Source: Halobacillus faecis
Lineage (GTDB): Bacteria > Bacillota > Bacilli > Bacillales > Halobacillaceae
Length of the DNA: 64,000 bases
NCBI RefSeq assembly: GCF_007991335.1
Contig: NZ_BJYD01000009.1
Coordinates: 1-64,000 of the forward strand
Direction: 5' to 3'
Part shown: positions 1-7,796 of the stretch, one piece after another
Numbering within the stretch: position 1 is the first letter of the stretch
How the letters are laid out: each line of letters begins with the position of its first letter
Program-made: the position numbers and the translations under genes
Notes under the pieces: model-generated
What the model was told of the DNA's origin: nothing
The model's database searches: none
The model's input: the letters and a program-made list of their open reading frames with translations, nothing else

Positions 1-32
1 GAATAGGGAGCTTATCTTTAAGAGGCTGGATA

Positions 33-67
33 CAAAAAAAAGTGCCCATGCTCGCGTGAGCATGGGC
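33..67 (-). terminator. Rho-independent terminator (minus strand)
   Basis: A 10-bp perfect stem (44-53 with 58-67) with loop GCGT is followed on the minus strand by a run of Ts. It is about 280 bp beyond the end of the coiled-coil gene and may end that transcript. The stretch between them (68-343) shows no convincing gene. Confidence 0.75.
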
Positions 68-343
68 CAAAAGAGACGACTGGTTAACTTTTGAGTGAGG
101 GAATAAATTGTTGGAAAAGTTCTTTTGAGAGGAAAGACTTTTCCGTGACACTCATCAGTAAACAACGTTACTGACCTATTTATGACAACCAAATCATAAA
201 TAGTTATGAGATAAATAAGCATCACCGCTTATCTGTTTCTATTGTAATATATCCTAGGTCCAGGTTCACCGAAAAAAAGTTGCGGAGGTCCGCAAACTGG
301 TGCGAATTTTCAAGTAAATGACATAGGACAACAGAAATTTCAA

Positions 344-1282
344 TTACTTATGACGGATCATTTGGTCCATCTCCTTTGTTAGAGTTCCTTCTTGTTTTTT
401 AAATTGACGCTGGAGTGTTTCAAGATCAAGAAGCATAGCATGAGTCTTTTTTCTAATTTCCTTCACTTCTTCATGAGAAGATTGAATTTTATTTTGGACA
501 AACCAATCTACGAGTAAGCCATCAAAAAAATAGTCAGCAATCGTCAAACCGCTGGATATGTGAATATTAATATCGTAATGATTGCCGAGATCCTCAATCT
601 CATTTGCGAACTTCCGCAAGTGTCTTTGCGCGGTATGGATAGCTGTATCTGCATCATCCACTCGTGAATGCTTAACAGCTGTAGTCAGCAGGCCACCACC
701 AAGCATATCCAGGGCCCCCCAGTTTTCTGCAGATGTCAACGAAACCGAAGCTTCTTCTAATTCCTGGATTGCTCTTAGTCCTGCATCAATGGCTTCCTTG
801 ATTTCAATCAACTCCGCCTGTAACATGGACCGCTTTTCACTAAGTTCAAGCAAACGCTCCCCTCTTTCCTCACCCTTGGAAATAAGGAATTGCTTTTTTC
901 GTTTATACAGCCGCTCATATTCCTCTTTTGGATTTCCACAAGCAACAATTCTTTCAGAAAGCTCTACTGTTTCTTTCTCTACCTCAAGGGCGGATTGATG
1001 AGCTTCTTTCCATTTCAATCGTGCTTCAATCGCTTCCCGCTTTTCTTGTTCCATTTTTTCCAGCTTATTCCCCGTAATCGTTACGAATAAATTCGTAAGG
1101 CTCATACGTTCCAACTTTTCGACATCTTCTTGTTCTTCTTTGAACTTTTCTGAGTAGCACTGTTCTTTCCCGCGCAATTCCTTAAGTTTTTGTTTTAATT
1201 GTTCCTTTTCTCTATGTAAACGTTCTTTCTCAAGATACCTTTTTCTGGCTTCCATTAATGATTCATGCAGTTCTTCCATCAT
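344..1282 (-). CDS. Hypothetical coiled-coil protein
   Basis: I do not recognise this 312-aa protein. Residues 1-180 are dominated by charged heptad-like sequence rich in Glu, Lys and Arg, which predicts long coiled coils. The C-terminal half has a glycine-rich patch (LGGGLL, near residue 195), then a more ordered helical segment, and ends in another charged helix. No signal peptide or membrane segment is visible, so it is probably cytoplasmic. A strong AGGAGG lies just upstream, and the start could be either of two tandem ATG codons. It seems to be monocistronic, with a terminator about 280 bp downstream. The neighbouring lcfB gene points the same way but has its own terminator, so context gives no function. 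Confidence 0.75.
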   Translation of the reverse strand: MMEELHESLMEARKRYLEKERLHREKEQLKQKLKELRGKEQCYSEKFKEEQEDVEKLERMSLTNLFVTITGNKLEKMEQEKREAIEARLKWKEAHQSALEVEKETVELSERIVACGNPKEEYERLYKRKKQFLISKGEERGERLLELSEKRSMLQAELIEIKEAIDAGLRAIQELEEASVSLTSAENWGALDMLGGGLLTTAVKHSRVDDADTAIHTAQRHLRKFANEIEDLGNHYDINIHISSGLTIADYFFDGLLVDWFVQNKIQSSHEEVKEIRKKTHAMLLDLETLQRQFKKQEGTLTKEMDQMIRHK

Positions 1283-1496
1283 TCTTCCTCCTTTCTATTT
1301 ACTACGTCTCAAAATAGAAAAGGTTCCAGCCCTCCCAAATAATCATTGGCAGGATTCCCAAAGATCTGATTTCGAGATGTTTGTGTGATTACAGGGATTG
1401 CGGAGATAAAGTCCCCCCGAAGCATTGCCGCGCTCATCAAAAGGCTCAAATTTCACCCTTCAAAATATGGTGCTGTAGTAAAAAAAAGAGGACCAT

Positions 1497-1527
1497 AAAA
1501 AGCTCAAAGTCTCGGTGACTTTGAGCT
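1497..1527 (-). terminator. Terminator of lcfB
   Basis: An 11-bp stem (1501-1511 with 1517-1527) is followed by a moderately T-rich tract on the minus strand, immediately downstream of the lcfB stop. The rest of the 1283-1544 interval shows no gene. Confidence 0.7.
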
Positions 1528-1544
1528 TTGATTGCATCTTTATA

Positions 1545-3086
1545 TTATTTAGAATTTGTAAGTTGTTCACGCAAGTTTTTGCGCAGAATCTTTCCTGTCG
1601 TGTTCTTAGGTAGCTCTGACATAAACTCGATGCGCGAAGGAACCTTATACTTCGCTAAATGGTTGCGGCAATATTCGTTTAGTTGTGCTTCTGTCAACGT
1701 TGGATTTTTGGATACGACAAAGCTGATGACCGTTTCACCAAGTTCAGGATCAGGTGCTCCTACAACTGCGACTTCAGTTACATCTTCGTGTTGATACAAT
1801 ACTTCTTCTACCTCTCTTGGATAGACATTATATCCTCCCACAAGAATCATATCTTTTTTACGATCGACGATGTAAAAATACCCCTCTTCATCCTGACGAG
1901 CCATGTCACCAGTGTATAACCATCCATCCCGAATCGTGACCGCCGTCTCTTCAGGAAGTTTATAGTATCCCTTCATGACGTTTGGACCTTTGACGATCAA
2001 TTCACCTACTTCACCGGCAGGGAGCTCTTCGCCAAGTTCATCCACAACTTTATTTTCGACATTTTTAATATTCTGCCCGATGGACCCTGCTTTTCTTGGT
2101 CGATCCAAGGGGTTGAAAGCTGTAACAGGCGAGGCTTCGGAGAGTCCATAGCCTTCTGAAACACGCACGTTAAACTGGTTTTCAAATGATTCCAACAATG
2201 CGACCGGCAATGAGGAACCTCCTGAAATACATAGACGCATATGGCGGAACGTCGGTGCCTGTTCTTTTCCTGTCTGTAATAAATAGTTGTACATGGTTGG
2301 GACGCCTGCAAACACCGTGGCCTGGTGTTCTTCTGCCGTTGCAAATACTTCTTGTGGAGAGAATTTAGGTACAATGAGAACGGTTCCGCCATTCATGACC
2401 GGAGCGTTTAAGCAGACCGTTAAGCAGAAAACATGAAACATAGGTAGCGTAGCAATTACACGATCCTCAGAGTTGAATTGCAGGTAATCGGCTACATCCG
2501 TTGCGTTCGAATATAGGTTTTGATGTGTGAGCATAGCTCCTTTCGGCTTTCCTGTCGTTCCGGAGGTGTACAGAATAACTCCCACATCTTGATCATCGAG
2601 CGAAGGGGTTTCATAGTCTAAACAACCTTCAGCCACAACGCTTGTAAACGATTTCATTTTTCCGTTTAGAGAAGATGTGTCCAAATCTACCCCTATTCCG
2701 GTATCTGCTACAAAATAGTGGCCGATATTGAGGTCACGATCCATTACTTCAAATTTCTCGATCAATACATCCATCGTCATGACGGCCTTGACGTCTCCAT
2801 TTTTTAAAATGTAGCTCATTTCATCAACGGTGTACGTAGGATTAATCGGTATGACGGTTGCTCCTGCTCGGAGTGCTCCGTAAAGTCCAATCATGAACAA
2901 AGGACTGTTTCCGCTCACAAGCGCCAAATGATCCCCTTTTCCATAACCTAGTTCAGACAACTTAGAAGCGAATTTAGTGACTGTTGCATCAAACTCTTGA
3001 TAACTCACCCGCTGGCCTTGGAATATGTAGGCATCTTTAGCGGGATGACGCTGAGCCGTAAGCGACAGTTGTTCGCTTAGATTCAT
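1545..3086 (-). CDS. lcfB: Long-chain fatty-acid-CoA ligase
   Basis: This enzyme activates long-chain fatty acids to acyl-CoA using ATP, the entry step of beta-oxidation, at the inner face of the membrane. The 513-aa protein has the AMP-binding P-loop YTSGTTGKPKG at residues 173-183, the GYGLSEASP motif near 315, the GD motif of the hinge near 393 and the C-terminal PKNTTGKI lysine motif near 495. Length and position next to lplJ match B. subtilis YhfL (LcfB). The start is supported by a GGGGGAG ribosome-binding site. A consensus FadR operator lies directly upstream, so repression by FadR that is relieved by long-chain acyl-CoA is likely, as known for the B. subtilis gene. Confidence 0.93.
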   Translation of the reverse strand: MNLSEQLSLTAQRHPAKDAYIFQGQRVSYQEFDATVTKFASKLSELGYGKGDHLALVSGNSPLFMIGLYGALRAGATVIPINPTYTVDEMSYILKNGDVKAVMTMDVLIEKFEVMDRDLNIGHYFVADTGIGVDLDTSSLNGKMKSFTSVVAEGCLDYETPSLDDQDVGVILYTSGTTGKPKGAMLTHQNLYSNATDVADYLQFNSEDRVIATLPMFHVFCLTVCLNAPVMNGGTVLIVPKFSPQEVFATAEEHQATVFAGVPTMYNYLLQTGKEQAPTFRHMRLCISGGSSLPVALLESFENQFNVRVSEGYGLSEASPVTAFNPLDRPRKAGSIGQNIKNVENKVVDELGEELPAGEVGELIVKGPNVMKGYYKLPEETAVTIRDGWLYTGDMARQDEEGYFYIVDRKKDMILVGGYNVYPREVEEVLYQHEDVTEVAVVGAPDPELGETVISFVVSKNPTLTEAQLNEYCRNHLAKYKVPSRIEFMSELPKNTTGKILRKNLREQLTNSK

Positions 3087-3105
3087 GTATGCTCCCCCTT
3101 GATTA

Positions 3106-3123
3106 TGAATGAATAGTCATTCA
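3106..3123. promoter_or_regulatory. FadR operator of lcfB
   Basis: TGAATGAATAGTCATTCA is a perfect 7-4-7 palindrome lying 20 bp before the lcfB start. It fits the B. subtilis FadR consensus as I remember it (TGAATGA-N4-TCATTCA), and lcfB is a known FadR target there. An AT-rich stretch just upstream may hold the promoter. Confidence 0.88.
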
Positions 3124-3204
3124 TTTTAATAATTTTCATTATTATTATAAAATACTGACAACTTTTTAGCAACATTTGTCGCACTAAGGCATTTCGAAGG
3201 GATT

Positions 3205-3240
3205 AAAAAAGGAACGATCCTTAGATGAGGATCGTTCCTT
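3205..3240 (-). terminator. Terminator of lplJ
   Basis: A 10-bp perfect stem (3211-3220 with 3229-3238) is flanked by As on the left and Ts on the right, so it works in either direction. It sits just after the lplJ stop and separates lplJ from lcfB. Confidence 0.85.
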
Positions 3241-3244
3241 TTTG

Positions 3245-4246
3245 TTAATAAACCATATCAAGAAAGTCTTCCTTGCTGATTTTACCTAGATAATGAGAAA
3301 TATCCACATCTCCTAGAGCTTCAGATATCGCCTGGCGTTCATACTTCGTACCAATTAGTATTTCTTCAACTTCATTGATGTCTCCAACACCAAAGAAATC
3401 CCCAAAGATCTTCGCGTTCTGGATGTGTCCTTTGGCTACATCCAGGCGGATGTCATAGCTTCCCGCACCTTCAATTCGTTTCGTATGCTGGATATTGAAC
3501 TTCGGAGACTTGCCATAATTCCAATCCCAATTTTTGTAGCGTTCTTCAGCGAGATTGTAAATGTTATCCCAATCTTCTTTTGTCAACTTATATTGAGGAA
3601 TATCCTTCACATCTTCGACATCGAAAATATAGCGGAGAATCAAGTTCTTGAACTCTTCCATAGATATCTTTTCATCTAGGAATTCAGAGATGTTCGCCAC
3701 ACGACTACGAATGGATTTTATCCCTTTCGACTTGATTTTCTCTGTTTTCACATTCAGCGCAGAAACAACGTTTTCGATCTCTGAGTCCAGCATTAATGTA
3801 CCGTGACTGAACATGCGGCCCCGGGTAGAGAATTGAGCATTCCCTGAAATTTTCCGTCCATCTTCTGCCACAATATCATTACGTCCCGACAGCTCTGCGT
3901 TTACACCCAATTTCTTAAGTGCTTCTGTTACAGGTTTTGTGAATTTAGCGAAATCATGAAAACTGTCCCCATCGTCCTTCGTAATGAAACTGAAGTTCAA
4001 GTTTCCAAGATCATGATATACCGCACCTCCGCCAGATAGACGACGAACGACATGGATGCCGTTCTCTTCTACATAGCTTGTATTGATTTCTTCCACCGTA
4101 TTTTGGTTTTTACCAATGATGATGGAAGGTTCGTTGATATAGAACAGTAAGTAAGTGTCGTTGATATCAAGATTTTTTAATGCGTATTCTTCTATGGCCA
4201 AGTTAATGCGAGGATCATTGATCCCCTCATGATCGATAAAAAGCAT
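3245..4246 (-). CDS. lplJ: Lipoate-protein ligase LplJ
   Basis: LplJ attaches free lipoate, via lipoyl-AMP, to lipoyl domains of 2-oxoacid dehydrogenases and GcvH. The 333-aa protein shows the lipoate-pocket motif RRLSGGGAVYHD at residues 68-79 and the catalytic-lysine motif GRKISGNAQ (Lys near 132). Its N-terminus starts MLFIDHEGIND, nearly identical to the B. subtilis enzyme. For that reason I chose the ATG at 4246, nine bases after GAAAGG, rather than the ATG at 4255 that touches the ribosome-binding site. It lies between lcfB and yhfI, the same order as in B. subtilis. Confidence 0.95.
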   Translation of the reverse strand: MLFIDHEGINDPRINLAIEEYALKNLDINDTYLLFYINEPSIIIGKNQNTVEEINTSYVEENGIHVVRRLSGGGAVYHDLGNLNFSFITKDDGDSFHDFAKFTKPVTEALKKLGVNAELSGRNDIVAEDGRKISGNAQFSTRGRMFSHGTLMLDSEIENVVSALNVKTEKIKSKGIKSIRSRVANISEFLDEKISMEEFKNLILRYIFDVEDVKDIPQYKLTKEDWDNIYNLAEERYKNWDWNYGKSPKFNIQHTKRIEGAGSYDIRLDVAKGHIQNAKIFGDFFGVGDINEVEEILIGTKYERQAISEALGDVDISHYLGKISKEDFLDMVY

Positions 4247-4312
4247 GCGTTTCATCCTTTCAGTCCGTAATGTCCATGTACCATTGTAATCGTTTAAGGG
4301 CGTGGAAACAAT

Positions 4313-5044
4313 TCATTTACTCCATGTAAGCCCTTCATCCGCCAGTTGAATGGTTCCACCGAAGATATCCTCCGCTTCCTGACGCAACTTCGTCAACTGT
4401 CCAAAATGCGGCAGATGACTGAGCCACAAGTTTTTCACATTAGCCTCTTCTGCAATCGTGGCCGCTTCCGTACTCGTCATATGACCAGCTTTCCTACCAT
4501 CCATGCCTTTATAAAAGTTTGTATCTGTAATAAGAAGATCTGCATTTCTTGCAAATGTCGCCCACTCTTTAAAATAGCTAGTATCTGCTGTGTAAACCGC
4601 CGTGTCGTCACCATCAGAAATCCGCATACCATAACAAGGTACTGGGTGATTCGTTTTTTGGAATTGGATGGAGAAAGGCCCTACTTCCAACGTTTGATCG
4701 GGATCATAAGCTATGCCCTTGGTATATTGATGTGTTAGTGTTTCAAACTTCTTTTTCTCCTCTTTATGGCCATAAATTGGGAGCGTTTCATTTGTCTCTG
4801 CAAGGGTATTCTGAACAAGACAGGCATATTGAAGAGGCCCAATATCCGCAATGTGGTCATGGTGATAATGAGAAAGGACGACCGCATCCAAATCATCGAC
4901 CTTCTTAAATTGTTGCAGTCGTGATAACACACCACTCCCACAGTCGATTAGCATCGAGAAACCATCTTTTTCAAATAAATAGCCAGAAGTAGCGCTGCCC
5001 GCTGCAGGGTAAGCCCCCCAATAACCGATGATTGTCACTTTCAT
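4313..5044 (-). CDS. yhfI: Metallo-beta-lactamase fold hydrolase YhfI
   Basis: This 243-aa cytoplasmic protein belongs to the MBL-fold, RNase Z-like hydrolases. The metal-binding signature HYHHDH is near residue 62, and further histidine and aspartate ligands are visible in NHPVP, TADTSY and the C-terminal LSHLPH. The substrate is unknown. The start at 5044 is preceded by GGAG at good spacing and gives the family length; an ATG two codons upstream is too close. Position between lplJ and yhfH is conserved with B. subtilis. Confidence 0.88.
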   Translation of the reverse strand: MKVTIIGYWGAYPAAGSATSGYLFEKDGFSMLIDCGSGVLSRLQQFKKVDDLDAVVLSHYHHDHIADIGPLQYACLVQNTLAETNETLPIYGHKEEKKKFETLTHQYTKGIAYDPDQTLEVGPFSIQFQKTNHPVPCYGMRISDGDDTAVYTADTSYFKEWATFARNADLLITDTNFYKGMDGRKAGHMTSTEAATIAEEANVKNLWLSHLPHFGQLTKLRQEAEDIFGGTIQLADEGLTWSK

Positions 5045-5164
5045 TTTCATCACTCCTAAAACTTTTTGCCTAATTACACATTGTTTTATAACAGATGGTT
5101 GATTTCTGAATATTGTTATAATACAATGGTTTTACATTAAAAATTAATTGGAGGCGATTTACAG

Positions 5165-5293
5165 ATGATGAGTGTTCTTGAGTTCTTCCGTAACCTTCCG
5201 AAAAAGCACTGCTCCAACTGTGGGAATGTGATCCAGGAAAAAGCTGACTGCTACGGCAACATTTGCGACGAATGTGACCACCCGGCCCGCTAA
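5165..5293 (+). CDS. yhfH: Small zinc-ribbon protein YhfH
   Basis: A 42-aa protein, MMSVLEFFRNLPKK then two CxxC-type pairs (CSNCG and CDEC) with an additional Cys, resembling B. subtilis YhfH in sequence, size and position beside yhfI. The four-cysteine arrangement suggests one zinc site. A strong GGAGG precedes the start. It is divergent from yhfI and followed by its own terminator, so it is monocistronic. Function is unknown. Confidence 0.85.
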   Translation: MMSVLEFFRNLPKKHCSNCGNVIQEKADCYGNICDECDHPAR

Positions 5294-5336
5294 GTCTAGT
5301 ATTCCACAAAAAACATAACAAAGAACATCAGATTGG

Positions 5337-5366
5337 GAGCAGCTGTCAAAAGCTGCTATTTTTTTT
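5337..5366 (+). terminator. Terminator of yhfH
   Basis: A 7-bp stem (5338-5344 with 5351-5357) is followed by eight consecutive Ts, 45 bp after the yhfH stop. Confidence 0.8.
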
Positions 5367-5402
5367 GCTCACTTTTTCCCTCTTCCACAATAGCTCCCTA
5401 TA

Positions 5403-5550
5403 GTGGAAGATTCAGTTTCGAGATACCTGGGGGTTCGTTGACCGAGTTGCGCGGGAGCGCCGAGCTTCCTCGGACCGAAAAGCGAGCCCCGCAGCCCACA
5501 TCCACTCAAAAAACACCTCGAAACTGAGCCTTCCATAAACCTGCCATATA
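5403..5550. repeat. Dispersed intergenic repeat, copy A
   Basis: About 148 bp bounded by inverted ends: GATTCAGTTTCGAG at 5409 and CTCGAAACTGAGCCTTCC at 5517, followed by CCTGCCATA. Inside are short dyads around GGGAGCGCCGAGC and the tract read on the minus strand as GAGTGGATGTGGGCTGCGGGG. The same ends and core recur near 24.3, 39.9, 48.7 and 63.5 kb. No credible reading frame lies inside. Confidence 0.85.
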
Positions 5551-5564
5551 GCGAAATAACTCAA

Positions 5565-5610
5565 CAAAAAAACTATCCATCCGGCAGGCGGTGCTACTGG
5601 ATGGATAGTT
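5565..5610 (-). terminator. Terminator overlapping end of LacI-type gene
   Basis: A 12-bp stem (5571-5582 with 5599-5610) has A-rich sequence on its left, hence Ts on the minus strand. The stop codon of the LacI-type gene lies in the loop, so the right arm is coding. Confidence 0.75.
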
Positions 5611-6610
5611 TTTTTCGTTTTGTGGAATTTCTTACAAGCAGCTGATGAGGATAAACATATCTGTTCGGGGGAAGAGAACCAGGATGTAACAGTTGTTGGA
5701 TTAAAACTTCCACCGTCTTATCAGCCATTTGCTTCACAGGTTGTTCCACTGTTGTAACGGAAGGAACCATCAATAAAGAAATCATCTGATTGTCAAATCC
5801 TACGACAGCTAAATCGTCAGGAATTACCCAATCGGATGAGGAAGTAGCTTCATAAATCAAGCCGGCAGCAACCTCGTCGCTTCCAGTAAACACACCATCT
5901 ACATGCGGAAGCTCATCTTTAATCAAATGAAAGACTTTTTGACCATCACTAACATCTATGGCCCAGTCAATCGCTAAATCGTTTTGAAAAGAAAGTCCAT
6001 ATTCAGACAAAGCTTCGATAAAACCTTCTTTCCGTTTTTTTGATAAGTGGCTTTCCGGACCACCACTTACATAGGAAATGTGTGTGCATCCCTGTTCCAA
6101 CAGGTGAGTCGTTGCTTCGTATGCCGCTTGCTTGTGATCCATATGAATCATGGGAATGCTGGACTCGTCCATATATTCATTGCAAAAGACAATGGGGCCA
6201 CATTCTAGAAAAGGTTTGACATCTTCCCATTCATTAACGAGTGATGCCATAATTACACCGTCCACTTGCTTTGTCTTCAATAATTGTAAGTAGTCCATTT
6301 CTTTTTTCTTGGAATCATGTGTTTGACAGACGATTACTTGATATCCCCACTCAGACGCCCTTTCCTCCATCGCCTCTATTAAATTACCGAAAAAAGGGTT
6401 CGTCAGGCGTGGTAAGAGAACGGCAATTGTCTCCGTCTTTTGACTACGAAGACGACGGGCGGAAGAATTGGGGACATAGCCAAGGTCGTTCATGGCTTGA
6501 ATGATTCGTTGTCTTTTTTCATCTGTCACGTAAGGCTGATCATTGATGACTCGGGAGACCGTTGTCCTCGATAATCCAGCCAGTTTCGCTACATCTTCAA
6601 TCGTAGCCAT
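5594..6610 (-). CDS. LacI/GalR-family transcriptional regulator
   Basis: A 338-aa repressor. It has an N-terminal HTH with the typical opening MATIEDVAKLAGLSRTTVSR, a hinge near residues 45-60, and a periplasmic-binding-protein-like effector domain (AVLLPRLTNPFF onwards, VVGFDNQ near 265). The start at 6610 was chosen because GGGGGAG sits at ideal spacing and the family N-terminus begins there. It is divergent from a nucleoside hydrolase, so a ribonucleoside or ribose-like effector is plausible but is an inference. A palindrome suited to this family lies between the two genes. Confidence 0.92.
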   Translation of the reverse strand: MATIEDVAKLAGLSRTTVSRVINDQPYVTDEKRQRIIQAMNDLGYVPNSSARRLRSQKTETIAVLLPRLTNPFFGNLIEAMEERASEWGYQVIVCQTHDSKKKEMDYLQLLKTKQVDGVIMASLVNEWEDVKPFLECGPIVFCNEYMDESSIPMIHMDHKQAAYEATTHLLEQGCTHISYVSGGPESHLSKKRKEGFIEALSEYGLSFQNDLAIDWAIDVSDGQKVFHLIKDELPHVDGVFTGSDEVAAGLIYEATSSSDWVIPDDLAVVGFDNQMISLLMVPSVTTVEQPVKQMADKTVEVLIQQLLHPGSLPPNRYVYPHQLLVRNSTKRKKLSIQ

Positions 6611-6633
6611 ACTTACTCCCCCTTGATGCTTTC

Positions 6634-6649
6634 TTGAAAACGTTTCCAA
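6634..6649. promoter_or_regulatory. LacI-family operator-like palindrome
   Basis: TTGAAAACGTTTCCAA, centred on AACGTT, lies in the divergent intergenic region 24 bp before the LacI-type start. It is the expected shape for autoregulation and control of the nucleoside hydrolase. It also resembles a CcpA cre site with one mismatch, so catabolite control cannot be excluded. Confidence 0.65.
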
Positions 6650-6798
6650 TTTCAATCATACTAATCATTCGGTTTTCTTGCAAGCCCTTTCATAAGTTGA
6701 AATACATTTTGCTAACATCTCAAGAAAGTGTGATGACCTTAAAAATACATATTCAGCTTACACCTTTAATAAAATGGAAAACAGGAAAAAATAGGGAG

Positions 6799-7743
6799 AT
6801 GGTCCACCTGAGAAAAGTATTGATCATCGCAGATCCTGGTGTTGATGATGCATTTGCGATTATGTATGCCCTTCTTCATCCAGAGATTGAAGTCGTTGGA
6901 ATCGTCGCAGAATATGGGAACGTCAGTCAGGAAATTGCCTTAAGAAACACAGCTTACCTGCTGCAATTGGCTAATAAAAGCGATATTCCAATGATTAAAG
7001 GTGCAGATAAACCACTGACAGGCACAAATCCAGAGTTTTTCTTTGATATACATGGAGCCCACGGCCTCGGAGAAATCATCCCAGGCGTTCAGACACCTGA
7101 CCATGAGCGTTTTCAAAGAGTTTACGAACTAATCCATACATATGGGAAAGATTTAACGATCATAAATCTCTCTCGTTTAACTTCACTCGCTCTTACGTAT
7201 ATTCAATCTGAAAGTAACATCGATAAAGCAGGGGATGTTTATGTCATGGGCGGTGCCTTCTTCGTACCTGGTAATCGTACTCCAATAGCAGAAGCAAATA
7301 TCTACGGAGACCCGCAAGCCGCTAAAATCGTAGCTGCTCATGGAGAAAATGTCACCTTTGTCCCTTTAAATATCAGCAACCGTGCAGTCATTCCCCTGGA
7401 TACGATAAAGAAAGTGGCTGTTGAAAACGATACGCCCTTTTCAAAAATCATTTATCCTATCATGGATTACTACAGTAACCAATACGAATCCATCATCCCT
7501 GGAATTGATGGCGCACCTCTTCATGATGTTACGTTATTCTCCTATTTAATGAATCCTAAAGACTATAAGGTCGTAGAACGGCAAGTAAGCGTGAATGCGA
7601 TCGGGCCATCAAAAGGACTCACCTATGCTGACTTCCGCCCTGCACCTGACTTTATTGAAGATTATCCCATGCACAATATCATTATCGACTTCAACCGAGA
7701 GGCCTTTATCAAAGACTTTGTCAGAATCATGACATCCAACTAG
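6799..7743 (+). CDS. Nucleoside hydrolase (inosine/uridine-preferring type)
   Basis: Hydrolyses the N-glycosidic bond of ribonucleosides to free base and ribose in the cytoplasm. The calcium-binding signature appears at the N-terminus as IADPGVDDAFAI, and the central VMGGAFFVPGN and the later GAPLHDVTLFSYL with its conserved His-Asp are typical of the family. About 314 aa, normal length. The start is uncertain: AGGGAG touches the ATG at 6799, but upstream in-frame ATGs (6634, 6733) would add a non-conserved extension, and a TTG at 6819 is also possible. It is divergent from the LacI-type regulator, which probably controls it. Confidence 0.85.
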   Translation: MVHLRKVLIIADPGVDDAFAIMYALLHPEIEVVGIVAEYGNVSQEIALRNTAYLLQLANKSDIPMIKGADKPLTGTNPEFFFDIHGAHGLGEIIPGVQTPDHERFQRVYELIHTYGKDLTIINLSRLTSLALTYIQSESNIDKAGDVYVMGGAFFVPGNRTPIAEANIYGDPQAAKIVAAHGENVTFVPLNISNRAVIPLDTIKKVAVENDTPFSKIIYPIMDYYSNQYESIIPGIDGAPLHDVTLFSYLMNPKDYKVVERQVSVNAIGPSKGLTYADFRPAPDFIEDYPMHNIIIDFNREAFIKDFVRIMTSN

Positions 7744-7762
7744 TCCAAAAAGGAATGGATAG

Positions 7763-7796
7763 AAAAAGGAAGCATTCCCGAGAATGCTTCCTTTTT
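7763..7796. terminator. Bidirectional terminator
   Basis: A 10-bp perfect stem (7768-7777 with 7782-7791) with As before and Ts after lies between the convergent nucleoside hydrolase and hemY. Confidence 0.88.

Noticed and set aside
582-998. Plus-strand frame opposite the coiled-coil gene
   Set aside because: It is the antisense shadow of a gene with a strong ribosome-binding site and has no family character.
6634-6649. CcpA cre site
   Set aside because: One mismatch to the consensus and a position ideal for the adjacent LacI-type protein make an autoregulatory operator more likely; kept as an operator only.
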